Assembly: GCA_018223385.1 (NCBI GenBank)
Contig: JAGTTR010000001.1
Span: 62,001-126,000, forward strand
From: Oscillospiraceae bacterium Marseille-Q3528
Lineage (GTDB): Bacteria > Bacillota > Clostridia > Lachnospirales > Lachnospiraceae
Length of the DNA: 64,000 nt
Direction of reading: 5' to 3'
Part shown: one piece after another, positions 30,652 through 37,464 of the stretch
Position numbering within the stretch: position 1 is the first letter of the stretch
Layout of the letters: each line of letters begins with the position of its first letter
The notes under the pieces: model-generated
Database searches by the model: none
What the model was told of the DNA's origin: nothing
What the model saw: only the letters and a program-made list of their open reading frames with translations
Program-made: the position numbers and the translations under genes

Positions 30652-31320
30652 TTAATCAATATTTTGATACGTTTTTTCAAGCTTGTTCAGGAAATCGTCT
30701 GCCATTCTGCCGAGTTCCGGGAAATAGGTGAGGATATCCAGAACGCGTTCCGGCGGATCACCAGTCTCCACTTCGTAGATTTCCTTACACAAATCAACAT
30801 CATATTTTTCTCGAAGCCTTGATAGAATATTGCGGTATAGAGTCGAATGTGAAATGTTCATTTCCTTGCAAACGGTATCCATTTTGCGCCGATTCCTATC
30901 GTACCAGTCCGTTGCAGGCGGTGCCAGTGTCCTGGATTGCTCTGAAAGCATTGCAGATTTGTCTTCTTTTGCCTTAAAATATGCATTCACCAACCGCCGC
31001 TGTACCTTCCACGACAAATCGTCATTAAAAGGCTTTACAAGCATAAGGTAACCGGCTTCTGTAAATAAAGTGACACCTCTATTCGGTATATCAACATTTC
31101 TAATGTGGTTTTTAGCCACATTAGAATTTTCTTTGTTGATAACAAAATAATCTTCATTTTCCACAAAATGCTTCTTGTGCTTATAAAAACTGTTTCTGGC
31201 AGTTCCAGGTTTTCTCTGATGAACCAGATCAATATCGCCAAACGTCACAACCCGTTGGCCACTGTACTCCCTCACCTGCATCTGCGTGTCCTCTACAGTA
31301 ATCACATCATTCATATTCAT
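30652..31320 (-). CDS. ORF6N-type antirepressor
   Basis: A 222-residue protein; start at ATG 31320, which overlaps the upstream TGA and has GGAG six bases before it. Residues 15-115 are an ORF6N (KilA-N-related) domain: VVTFGDIDLVHQRKPGTARN, FVENEDYFVI, RGVTLFTEAGYLMLVKPF. Residues 138-215 (DWYDRNRRKMDTVCKEM ... DILTYFPELGRMADDFL) match the C-terminal part of the gene just upstream. The two genes are thus paralogous at the C-terminus and differ in their DNA-binding half. Probable antirepressor or early regulator. Confidence 0.8.
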   Translation of the reverse strand: MNMNDVITVEDTQMQVREYSGQRVVTFGDIDLVHQRKPGTARNSFYKHKKHFVENEDYFVINKENSNVAKNHIRNVDIPNRGVTLFTEAGYLMLVKPFNDDLSWKVQRRLVNAYFKAKEDKSAMLSEQSRTLAPPATDWYDRNRRKMDTVCKEMNISHSTLYRNILSRLREKYDVDLCKEIYEVETGDPPERVLDILTYFPELGRMADDFLNKLEKTYQNID

Positions 31321-31997
31321 CCCCACTCTCCGTATGTTACTTTCTCCAGGCGATCCAGGTACCGGTCTGCTGCCTCTGCCAGCTCCGGGAAGTATGCCAC
31401 AACATCAATGGCATACACCGGATAATAACCGACTTCACTCTTGTATATCTCCCGGGCTTCGTCAAGGTCATATTTCTCCGAAACCCTACGCAGAATGCAA
31501 TGATAGAGATACTTCCGGCTGTTACCGGATACTGTGCAAAGGCGCTCCATTCTTCCTTTGTTGCGCTCATACCAGTCCGCCACAAGGGGAATCTTCAGCG
31601 CATAAGACGTATTCGCAAAATCTTCTACCACCCTTGCATTGCCCCGGATCATGTCCTCCATCTCGTGGAAGCGTTTGATGTACTTTGCGGTAAACAGGAC
31701 ACCTTTCTCTCCGGTGAATTTGTTCGCCAGGAACTCACAGCCAAGCTTCGTGACTTTGTAACAGGGTCTTATCTCTCCCTTTCCGTCTTTATATGTGGAT
31801 TTTTCAAAAAAATCAACCACGCCCATTTGGGCTTCGTTAAGTATTTCTATGTAACCCTTTATATGGTGCCCTCTCTCTTGCCGCCCTTCAAGCTTGCGCA
31901 GAAGTTTCCCGTGTTCCATCCCCATCATTTCCGCAATCTCCAAAGTGGTGATTGTCTGTCCGTCTGAATCTGCGGTACGCAATAACGAATTACTCAT
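31317..31997 (-). CDS. Rha-type antirepressor
   Basis: A 226-residue protein. Residues 12-120 form a Rha domain (TITTLEIAEMMGMEHGKLLR, GYIEILNEAQMGVVDFFEKS, YKVTKLGCEFLANKFTGEKG, FTAKYIKRFHEME). Residues 141-220 (DWYERNKGRMERLCTV ... VVAYFPELAEAADRYL) are shared with the downstream ORF6N protein. Rha proteins are phage regulators that interfere with host or phage repression. TAATG couples it to the upstream gene and ATGA to the downstream one. Confidence 0.85.
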   Translation of the reverse strand: MSNSLLRTADSDGQTITTLEIAEMMGMEHGKLLRKLEGRQERGHHIKGYIEILNEAQMGVVDFFEKSTYKDGKGEIRPCYKVTKLGCEFLANKFTGEKGVLFTAKYIKRFHEMEDMIRGNARVVEDFANTSYALKIPLVADWYERNKGRMERLCTVSGNSRKYLYHCILRRVSEKYDLDEAREIYKSEVGYYPVYAIDVVAYFPELAEAADRYLDRLEKVTYGEWG

Positions 31998-32254
31998 TAA
32001 TGCTCACCGCCTTTCAGTTCGATCTTCCCATTGGAAAGGCACTTGCAGGCATAGGCAAAACCAGCTATAAAGGATCGCTCCTGAATATCCCATACCCGCT
32101 TGTTTACAGAGCATTCAATGTCACTGGCAAGTTTTGGATTGAGAATTTCATAGACCTTCTTCCAGGCATCATCATATTCCCGACCCCATGTAAGTTTTTC
32201 AACCTCGCCAGAACGAAACCACTGTTCATAAATCATTTTTGCGAATTCTTCCAT
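31997..32254 (-). CDS. Phage protein of unknown function, 85 aa
   Basis: Start at ATG 32254: GGAGG lies eight bases before it, and the upstream ATG at 32269 is within that site. The protein (MEEFAKMIYEQWFRSGEVEK ... FIAGFAYACKCLSNGKIELK) is helical with a Cys-containing C-terminal helix. It leads the Rha/ORF6N operon with a TAATG junction. No family recognised. Confidence 0.6.
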   Translation of the reverse strand: MEEFAKMIYEQWFRSGEVEKLTWGREYDDAWKKVYEILNPKLASDIECSVNKRVWDIQERSFIAGFAYACKCLSNGKIELKGGEH

Positions 32255-32282
32255 TTTGAAATCCTCCATTCTAAAAAATAAT

Positions 32283-32311
32283 TTGCCAAAAGGAGGATGC
32301 AGTGCTATAAT
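32283..32311 (+). promoter_or_regulatory. Promoter of small RNA-like unit A
   Basis: TTGCCA (32283-32288), 17 bases, TATAAT (32306-32311), plus strand. Transcription would start near 32318 and run towards the 3' end of the convergent RHH gene. It is back to back with the gene at 32254. Confidence 0.65.
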
Positions 32312-32317
32312 TTACAT

Positions 32318-32380
32318 ACTCCTTTTGGGGTGTTGGAGAGTAGCTGTAAGCCTTGGTCGGTGGCGGCTACTCTTTCTATT
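32318..32380 (+). ncRNA. Putative small RNA A, convergent with RHH gene
   Basis: From the promoter at 32283-32311 a transcript of about 60 bases would carry a first hairpin CTCC/GGAG and then AGAGTAGC (32337-32344) paired with GCTACTCT (32366-32373), followed by TTCTATTCTCC. The 21-base loop contains GCCTTGGTCGGTGGCG, nearly the same as in unit B at 32735. Its end overlaps the 3' end of the RHH gene at 32376-32552. No open frame with a ribosome site is present. Confidence 0.55.
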
Positions 32381-32552
32381 CTCCGATTTCTTCGTCGATC
32401 TTATCGTTAAGCCATGCGGTTTTCGTAATTCCTCTTTCTTTCAGCTTTGCATCCAGTTTTTCCAGTTTTTCCCTCGAAACCGATACACTGAACTGACCTA
32501 TGGTTTTCCGACGCTCTTTGAAGTATTCGGAAGTGCTTCTCTTAGCAACCAC
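32376..32552 (-). CDS. Ribbon-helix-helix regulator 1, GTG start
   Basis: A 58-residue RHH protein: GQFSVSVSREKLEKLDAKLK carries the strand and first helix, and GITKTAWLNDKIDEEIGE the second. The start is GTG at 32552, eight bases behind AAGGAGG; the GTG at 32561 lies in that site. Such proteins are dimeric repressors, often of plasmid or antitoxin genes. Its promoter is covered by a long palindrome, implying autoregulation, and its end meets small RNA unit A head-on. Confidence 0.75.
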   Translation of the reverse strand: MVAKRSTSEYFKERRKTIGQFSVSVSREKLEKLDAKLKERGITKTAWLNDKIDEEIGE

Positions 32553-32573
32553 AACAAGCACCTCCTTATGATT

Positions 32574-32611
32574 GCTAGCTAAAATATATCATGTTAGCTA
32601 GCTACTGTCAA
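32574..32611 (-). promoter_or_regulatory. Promoter and palindromic operator of RHH regulator 1
   Basis: TTGACA (32611-32606), 17 bases, TATATT (32588-32583) on the minus strand. GCTAGCTAA (32574-32582) and TTAGCTAGC (32594-32602) form a perfect inverted repeat across the spacer and -10 box, so a bound dimer would shut the promoter. Confidence 0.8.
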
Positions 32612-32699
32612 GTGGATTTCAAAATGATTCTAAAAATTGTTTCGCAGATCATTTTCGCGAATTCTTCCATAAATATTCTACCATCCTTTCAAATTTCTC

Positions 32700-32728
32700 T
32701 TGAAAGAGTTCCCCTCATATGATAGAAT
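32700..32728 (+). promoter_or_regulatory. Promoter of small RNA-like unit B
   Basis: TTGAAA (32700-32705), 17 bases, TAGAAT (32723-32728) on the plus strand; start expected near 32735. Confidence 0.65.
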
Positions 32729-32734
32729 ATTTCA

Positions 32735-32800
32735 CATGAGAGAAATCTCTTGTGATAAAACAGTCTTGTGCTTTGGTCGGTGCGGACTGTTTTATTTTTC
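32735..32800 (+). ncRNA. Putative small RNA B, convergent with RHH gene 2
   Basis: The predicted RNA begins with CACATGAGA-GAAA-TCTCTTGTG, a hairpin with a GAAA tetraloop, then forms an 11-bp stem (ATAAAACAGTC 32755-32765 with GACTGTTTTAT 32785-32795) followed by TTTTTC, a good terminator. The 19-base loop holds GCTTTGGTCGGTGCG, shared with unit A. The terminator arm overlaps the stop codon of the RHH gene at 32792-32956, so the two transcripts are antisense at their ends. Confidence 0.6.
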
Positions 32801-32956
32801 TTCCAACTTTTTAATTCCTCTACTTATTGCCTCTGTTCTGTTTACATTTTCCCTTTCGCAATAATTTTCCAAAATTCGCTTATCTTCGTCACTTATACGA
32901 ATGCTAAGTTTATTTGGCCTTGGATTATCAGTTGGCCTGCCGGTTCTCGGAGACAC
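32792..32956 (-). CDS. Ribbon-helix-helix regulator 2, GTG start
   Basis: A 54-residue RHH protein. NKLSIRISDEDKRILENYCE and RTEAISRGIKKLEE give the strand, helix and helix; the N-terminus is a basic, proline-rich arm (SPRTGRPTDNPRP). GTG at 32956 has GGAG seven bases upstream and is preferred to the ATG at 32992, which lacks a site. Its stop codon lies in the terminator stem of small RNA B. Together with regulator 1 and the RNA units it forms a duplicated layout. Confidence 0.72.
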   Translation of the reverse strand: MSPRTGRPTDNPRPNKLSIRISDEDKRILENYCERENVNRTEAISRGIKKLEEK

Positions 32957-32980
32957 TTTATCACTCCTTCCTTTTGTCTG

Positions 32981-33018
32981 GCATAATTCCATTATATATT
33001 ATGTCGGGCAAAAGTCAA
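32981..33018 (-). promoter_or_regulatory. Promoter/operator of RHH regulator 2
   Basis: TTGACT (33018-33013), 16-base spacer, TATAAT (32996-32991) on the minus strand. Inverted CATAAT (32982-32987) and ATTATG (32998-33003) cover the -10 box. Confidence 0.65.
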
Positions 33019-33071
33019 CCCCTAATTTCAAAAAAAGTCAACACCAAATTGATGTTGACTTTTAATGTGCT

Positions 33072-33704
33072 TTATTCTGCTTCTTTTACAATTTCGGCAT
33101 AATAGACATCAAGGCTCATATCTTCGCCTTTTGATCCATTCAAGCTGTTTTCCGTCTCCTGAAGGCCGTTGAACTCTCCGTAGAAAGTTACGACATCATC
33201 TTCGAGAAGTTTTACATAATCTTCCGACTTCTCATCACGCTTATCAAATACCCAGATCATTTTGTCAAAGTAGTATCCGCTTCCATCATCTGTAAACACT
33301 TTGTAATATTTTCCTGTCGTGATTCCGTCAGATGCCTGCATAATTTGAGCAGTAACTTTAAACTTGGATCCGATATAGTCATCCGGGTTTCTCATGACAT
33401 CATTGTAAACGAGATCAGCACACTCGGCCTTGTATTCCTCTGGGTCGATTTCCTCGGCGCTGTCCTGCCCGCTGCTTTCTCCGCCAGATGTTTCCGTGCC
33501 CTGTGAAGATCCATTTTCTTTCTCGTTAGAATCGCTGCCGCCGCTAAAAAGTAAAGAAAGCAACAGAATGACGACAATAACAATGATAATAATAGGCAGG
33601 CACCCTAAACCCTGTTTCTTTCTGCACTTAGGGCAAACCTTCGCCTTTGCCGGTATCTCCGTCTGACAGTATTTACACAACTTTGTACTCTTCTTTTCTC
33701 CCAT
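33072..33704 (-). CDS. Zinc-ribbon membrane protein with exported domain
   Basis: A 210-residue protein; start at ATG 33704 behind AAAAGGAGG. Residues 8-30 form a zinc ribbon (CKYCQTEIPAKAKVCPKC), 37-58 a single membrane helix (LPIIIIVIVVILLLSLLFSG), 60-90 a Ser/Gly/Glu-rich linker, and 95-205 an outer domain (EYKAECADLVYNDVMRNPDD ... VVTFYGEFNGLQETENSLNG) resembling OB-like lipoprotein/DUF4839-type domains. It is a typical monocistronic prophage cargo gene acting at the cell surface. Role unknown. Confidence 0.72.
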   Translation of the reverse strand: MGEKKSTKLCKYCQTEIPAKAKVCPKCRKKQGLGCLPIIIIVIVVILLLSLLFSGGSDSNEKENGSSQGTETSGGESSGQDSAEEIDPEEYKAECADLVYNDVMRNPDDYIGSKFKVTAQIMQASDGITTGKYYKVFTDDGSGYYFDKMIWVFDKRDEKSEDYVKLLEDDVVTFYGEFNGLQETENSLNGSKGEDMSLDVYYAEIVKEAE

Positions 33705-33836
33705 AGAGAATTCCCTCCTTTTGAATATTGCAGAAATTATACCACATATCTCTACATATGTGAACAATTTTTGAGAATATGCCAGTTTTGGAAACGTTTT
33801 TGCATGGTATACTCTTTTGGGGAAGGAGGTGGAAAT

Positions 33837-34028
33837 ATGATCTATCACGGATTCTGCGAAAAGCAGAACAAGGATTACTCCGTCGAATACACAACAATAA
33901 ATTCAACCGCCCATGAAGATTTCAAGGGTAGATTTATTAATGGCAGATTAAATTGTGTGTATGCCGGTCTGACCGGGTGCTGCGAACGCCCAAGTCAGTG
34001 TTCTGTCCTGAAGGCGGCAGAAAAGTAG
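33837..34028 (+). CDS. Small cysteine-rich protein, 63 aa
   Basis: A plus-strand gene with a very strong AAGGAGG site before ATG 33837. The 63 residues (MIYHGFCEKQNKDYSVEYTT ... CERPSQCSVLKAAEK) contain five Cys, with a CxxC-free spacing in NCVYAGLTGCCERPSQC that suggests a small metal-binding or redox domain. It faces the membrane-protein gene at 33704 and ends in a shared hairpin. Unknown role; lysogen-expressed cargo is plausible. Confidence 0.65.
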   Translation: MIYHGFCEKQNKDYSVEYTTINSTAHEDFKGRFINGRLNCVYAGLTGCCERPSQCSVLKAAEK

Positions 34029-34035
34029 CCCTATT

Positions 34036-34057
34036 GGCCCTCTGAAATATGAGGGCC
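34036..34057. terminator. Hairpin between convergent genes
   Basis: GGCCCTC (34036-34042) and GAGGGCC (34051-34057) pair around 8 bases; ATCTACTTTTC follows on the plus strand. It probably ends both the gene at 34028 and the one at 34060. Confidence 0.6.
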
Positions 34058-34059
34058 AT

Positions 34060-34326
34060 CTACTTTTCGCAAAAAGAAATGGGAATTTCTCCATCTTTAA
34101 ATTTTATGCTTTCAATTTCCCCCTGGCCGGTCTGCCTGAGCTTCAGCATTTTAAGGTCTGTTGAAAAATCAAATGCATTTAAGTCAAGTGTTAATGTTGG
34201 AATGCTGTTTCCAACGCCCTGTTTTAATTCGAAGCTTCTGACCCCATCTATTTTATGTCCGTCAATAAGCACTTCTGTAAAGATGCCAAGTTCTCCGTCA
34301 ACCTGTCTGATTTCAATTTTTGCCAT
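34060..34326 (-). CDS. Small phage protein, 88 aa, beta-rich
   Basis: The protein (MAKIEIRQVDGELGIFTEVL ... GEIPISFCEK) is beta-rich with short charged turns. AAGGAG precedes ATG. It reads as a single compact domain of the type seen in phage accessory regions, with no motif I can name. It lies downstream of, and separated by a terminator from, the operon at 34.4-37.4 kb. Confidence 0.6.
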   Translation of the reverse strand: MAKIEIRQVDGELGIFTEVLIDGHKIDGVRSFELKQGVGNSIPTLTLDLNAFDFSTDLKMLKLRQTGQGEIESIKFKDGEIPISFCEK

Positions 34327-34425
34327 ACGAATTCTCCTTGTTTATATAACTAAAATTCATATTATTTTCATTTATTATAACATACAGGAATATAATCATC
34401 AACCAATATTCAGTTGTCATGGTGC

Positions 34426-34451
34426 AAAGAAAGAGGGGCCAAAAGCCCCTC
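34426..34451 (-). terminator. Terminator of the 37.4-34.4 kb operon
   Basis: GAGGGGC and GCCCCTC pair around a TTTTG loop, followed by TTTCTTT on the minus strand, five bases behind the last gene's stop. Confidence 0.8.
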
Positions 34452-34455
34452 CCGG

Positions 34456-35106
34456 TTACTGAATTTTCTGCATAATAAGCTGCATTCGCTGCTTAAGGAG
34501 CGTTTTTTCTTCGGGGGAAGCATCGGAAATCACTTCCGCAATATCGGAGCCAATTTCTCTCATATACTTTTCCAATTCTTTCATTTTGTGCTCCTTATCT
34601 TCTGCTGTGTTTCCGCGATGCAGCTCCTTGCTTTCCGTATAGCTCCGTTTCGCCATATCGTACCGGCTCTCCATGTTCTGGACAGTAGGCTCTGTATAGT
34701 ACATTCTTCCGTCTTTTCTGTCCATGTCACGGTATCTTGCGCCGTCACCTGTCGCCCATTCATGATACATTTCCGGTGTCATATGATAATACGGTGGCTC
34801 TTCATACCCGCGGCGATAGCTTCCGTGGCCTTTCGGTGCAAATCTTCCATCTGCATACCGGTAATGGTCATAATACCGGCGTCCACCATCTCCATACCGC
34901 TCAAACATTTCCATGATTTCTTCTGGTTCAGAATCATCCATAGCCTTTGTGAGTGTGCGATAATACATCGCCTCGGCAAGATCCTTTAACATATCCGTTA
35001 CCTGCCCCATCTCTGCGGTATCAACATTTTCAATCCCGTTATCAAACTGCTTTTCGGCGCATTCAGCCAGCTTTTCAATCATACAATGCATTCTCTTAAC
35101 ATCCAT
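34456..35106 (-). CDS. Operon protein 6: tyrosine/arginine-rich, 216 aa
   Basis: Residues 1-70 are an acidic helical domain (MDVKRMHCMIEKLAECAEKQ ... MEMFERYGD). Residues 72-130 are low-complexity, rich in Tyr, Arg, Gly and Met (GGRRYYDHYRYADGRFAPKG, YRRGYEEPPYYHMTPEMYH). Residues 150-216 are a long charged helix. It has no known family that I can name. It is the last gene of a minus-strand operon of unusual small proteins. The Tyr/Arg-rich middle suggests a disordered or nucleic-acid-binding segment. Confidence 0.65.
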   Translation of the reverse strand: MDVKRMHCMIEKLAECAEKQFDNGIENVDTAEMGQVTDMLKDLAEAMYYRTLTKAMDDSEPEEIMEMFERYGDGGRRYYDHYRYADGRFAPKGHGSYRRGYEEPPYYHMTPEMYHEWATGDGARYRDMDRKDGRMYYTEPTVQNMESRYDMAKRSYTESKELHRGNTAEDKEHKMKELEKYMREIGSDIAEVISDASPEEKTLLKQRMQLIMQKIQ

Positions 35107-35118
35107 AATGCTTACCTC

Positions 35119-35541
35119 CTACGCTTCGCGAACGGCAATTAAATTGCTATTCTGCACCTCGATAGCTTGCGTGGAAGTGTTCTGAACAGCTACGGTGCTG
35201 CAACATCCACGAACAACATCAATGTATGCCTGTGCAGAAACATTAAAGAAATTCTCCACTGCTGCAGGAGTCACAATCATTTTTGCAGACTGCAAAGGTT
35301 CTCCGTCTACTGACAACGCAAGGGAAATTTCTCCCACCGCTCCACCAGTCGGAATCTGAATGTTGCCAGAATAACTTACAAGGAATCTTGCACGGCACTG
35401 ATTAGTAATACCTCTTAACTTCACAATGCCAGAACCCTCTCTGTGAGCAATACAGTTGCTCCCATTTACGGCAGTCTCGGTAAAAGCTACGTCTTCTCCT
35501 GCTGCCACAGTTTGTAATGCTACTGCTGTATATTCAGCCAT
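35119..35541 (-). CDS. Operon protein 5: jelly-roll-like surface/virion protein, 140 aa
   Basis: Start at ATG 35541 with GGAGG eight bases upstream. The 140 residues (MAEYTAVALQTVAAGEDVAF, HREGSGIVKLRGITNQCRAR, GAVGEISLALSVDGEPLQSA, FNVSAQAYIDVVRGCCSTVA, VQNTSTQAIEVQNSNLI) have the strand pattern of TNF/BclA-like jelly rolls that form trimers on spores and virions. A hairpin AGGGCAG/CTGCCCT lies at 35565-35588 in the gap upstream. Likely a trimeric beta-sandwich facing outwards; its partner is the glycine-rich protein coded just before it. Confidence 0.6.
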   Translation of the reverse strand: MAEYTAVALQTVAAGEDVAFTETAVNGSNCIAHREGSGIVKLRGITNQCRARFLVSYSGNIQIPTGGAVGEISLALSVDGEPLQSAKMIVTPAAVENFFNVSAQAYIDVVRGCCSTVAVQNTSTQAIEVQNSNLIAVREA

Positions 35542-35688
35542 AATATTTACCTCCATAAATGATAAGGGCAGACCGTTAAGCCTGCCCTGATTCTCGTAAT
35601 ACTGCCATGCAGACATAATCATAGGATTAAGATACTGTTATTCTGTTTTCCGAGTTTTCTTTCGAGTTCCACTCGATTCATCACTCGA

Positions 35689-36474
35689 TTAGCATCCGCA
35701 TCCTGTATTGTATCCACATCCGTAATACATATTTGGATTCGGAACCTGGTATGCTGGGATCGGTGCAGGATTCACTGCATTAAGGATCTGCTGTGTCTGA
35801 GCAGCCATCTGAGTGGTGAGCAATGCACTCTGGCGATCCTGAGAAGCTGCCCGGCGAAGATCATTATTCTCTGCCTGAAGAGTAGAGATTTTTTCCTGGC
35901 ACAGGTAGTCGAGGATTGCACGGGTTCCCGCATTCTGGCTATCAATGATATCTCTGGTGTTGCTGTTCATGGTATTCTGCAAAGCACAGGTATTCTGCGC
36001 CATGTTGTAGTTTACGCCCTGAATAGCTTCCCGAGTTTCACAGCAGCAATTTGCAAGCTGTGCCTGCAATGCATTGGTGTTCTGCATATTGGCAATGGTA
36101 TCGGCATTGATTGCCTGCTGGATACCAAAGCCGGTCTGCATTACATTGGTGTTAATTCCGTTCATTCCGGTCTGGACTGCGTAGAATCCGTCACATAATC
36201 CGTTTGTAATTCCATCGAGTTTCCCGATGATCGACTGTGTGTCGAACCCTCTTTGCAAGTCTGCCTGCGTTACTGCGCTGGTAGCGTAAGGAGTTGCTCC
36301 ACCGCCGTTATTTGCCCAGCCGCCAAAGCCATTGCCCCAACCGCCGAAGATAGCAAAAATTACCACGATGAACCAGAGCCATCCCCCGTCTCCCCATGCA
36401 CCACCGTTTCCGTAACCGCCTGTGTTAGCAGGCATTACCGGCATTGTAAAAGGTGTGTTGTTGCCATTAAACAT
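35689..36474 (-). CDS. Operon protein 4: glycine-rich membrane/coiled-coil protein, 261 aa
   Basis: Start at ATG 36474 (GGAGG nine bases upstream). Residues 1-30 are Asn/Gly/Pro-rich, 31-52 a membrane-like helix (WLWFIVVIFAIFGGWGNGFG), 60-70 Gly-rich, and 75-220 a long run of helical repeats with 'NGIxTxxxQTGFGIQxAIxADTIAN'-like phasing, a CCCETREAIQ cluster near 150, and QTQQILNAVN. The tail ends NMYYGCGYNTGCGC. It may anchor an appendage in a membrane or form a fibre. No family is recognised. Function unknown. Confidence 0.65.
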   Translation of the reverse strand: MFNGNNTPFTMPVMPANTGGYGNGGAWGDGGWLWFIVVIFAIFGGWGNGFGGWANNGGGATPYATSAVTQADLQRGFDTQSIIGKLDGITNGLCDGFYAVQTGMNGINTNVMQTGFGIQQAINADTIANMQNTNALQAQLANCCCETREAIQGVNYNMAQNTCALQNTMNSNTRDIIDSQNAGTRAILDYLCQEKISTLQAENNDLRRAASQDRQSALLTTQMAAQTQQILNAVNPAPIPAYQVPNPNMYYGCGYNTGCGC

Positions 36475-36547
36475 ATTAGATTTACCTCCGTAAAATATAT
36501 TCATAAAGAGGTTCCCTAGGTTTTGTGCACAAACCTCTAATATGCCA

Positions 36548-36787
36548 TCAAAGATTAAATTTGCTCTTTATCTGCTGCATTACTTCATCTGCATTCAGAT
36601 TTTTTTCTTTACACAGGTTTCTTGCCATCTGCTCAATCCCCTGTGCATCCCCTTTTTGCATAAGCTCTACTGCATTTTTAGCTATCGGATTACTCATGAT
36701 CTGGTTGTTTCCCATTATCTGTTGAATAAACTGTTGAGGATTTCCATCTTTAAACATTTGCATTAATTGCATGGGGTTCATCATCAT
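36548..36787 (-). CDS. Operon protein 3: 79-aa helical protein
   Basis: Starts MMMNPMQLMQMFKDGNPQQF and continues with NAVELMQKGDAQGIEQMARN and LNADEVMQQIKSKF: short amphipathic helices very rich in Met and Gln. ATG overlaps the upstream TGA (ATGA), so translation is coupled. No known domain. It might be an assembly chaperone for the surface proteins coded next to it. Confidence 0.65.
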   Translation of the reverse strand: MMMNPMQLMQMFKDGNPQQFIQQIMGNNQIMSNPIAKNAVELMQKGDAQGIEQMARNLCKEKNLNADEVMQQIKSKFNL

Positions 36788-37275
36788 GCTTCACCTGCCT
36801 TTTTAGTTGCTGAAACGGGTTTCTTTACCATGGAATTGGTTATTGTCTGTTCCAACTGTTCGATTTTTCCGAACAGTTCATCAAAACGCTTTTCAAATAT
36901 GGCTGTGGCGTTCTCAGGAAGCCCAGAATCATTTTTATTTGTATTCCCGGTAATTTCTACAGGTTTAAAAACCAATGTCCTTATCGTGCCGTCTGCGCAC
37001 CAGCTTTTGACGTAGATTTCTGACAAATCCTGCTTCGGGAAGAAGGCTGCTGATCCATCCATGGGAACGCAATCAGCTGTCACATTTTCAATCGTCTGTA
37101 CGACCATTCCGTTCAATCCTCCCGGCATCTGCTGTGCTTGCGGGGGCTGCTGCGGGACCTGGACTTCCGGCTGTTGAAACCTTGGCTGCATATATGGGAT
37201 ATAAGAATTCACTCCATATTGCTGCTGGGCATATGGCATCTGATGATACATGTTATTCTGATACGGCATCTGCAT
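36784..37275 (-). CDS. Operon protein 2: proline/glutamine-rich protein, 163 aa
   Basis: Residues 1-55 are disordered, rich in Gln, Pro, Tyr and Met (YHQMPYAQQQYGVNSYIPYM, VQVPQQPPQAQQM). Residues 56-115 form a compact beta-type domain (VVQTIENVTADCVPMDGSAA, FPKQDLSEIYVKSWCADGTI, RTLVFKPV). A helix (FEKRFDELFGKIEQLEQTI) and a Lys/Ala tail end it. GGAGG lies nine bases before ATG. The architecture resembles virion scaffold or adhesive proteins, but no family is known to me. Confidence 0.6.
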   Translation of the reverse strand: MQMPYQNNMYHQMPYAQQQYGVNSYIPYMQPRFQQPEVQVPQQPPQAQQMPGGLNGMVVQTIENVTADCVPMDGSAAFFPKQDLSEIYVKSWCADGTIRTLVFKPVEITGNTNKNDSGLPENATAIFEKRFDELFGKIEQLEQTITNSMVKKPVSATKKAGEA

Positions 37276-37387
37276 CTTTTTTTACCTCCTCCAGGACTTC
37301 TTCTATTGCGTGAATGACAGATGACTGCGTTTGTAGGTCAAGGCGCTGCATCTCTTCTCTCGCAAAAATTTTTTCCAGTATTTCATC
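37253..37387 (-). CDS. Operon protein 1: possible 44-aa helical protein
   Basis: ATG at 37387 opens 44 codons (MKLLEKIFAREEMQRLDLQT ... VLEEVKKDADAVSE), one amphipathic helix, overlapping the next gene's start. A strong AGAGGTGAG site precedes a different ATG (37397) whose frame closes after 19 codons, so the true start is uncertain. Confidence 0.35.
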   Translation of the reverse strand, partial: DEILEKIFAREEMQRLDLQTQSSVIHAIEEVLEEVKKDADAVSE

Positions 37388-37427
37388 CGAAAACATTTTA
37401 CTCACCTCTTCTTATGCATAATTTTTG

Positions 37428-37464
37428 CATAAAAAAAGAGAAGAAAATTCCCACTTTCTTCTCA
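37428..37464 (-). terminator. Intrinsic terminator upstream of the 37.4-34.4 kb operon
   Basis: GAGAAGAAA pairs with TTTCTTCTC around a short loop and is followed by TTTTTTT on the minus strand. It insulates the operon from anything transcribed from the right. An inverted TTATGCA/TGCATAA (37413-37433) follows and may bind a regulator. Confidence 0.75.
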
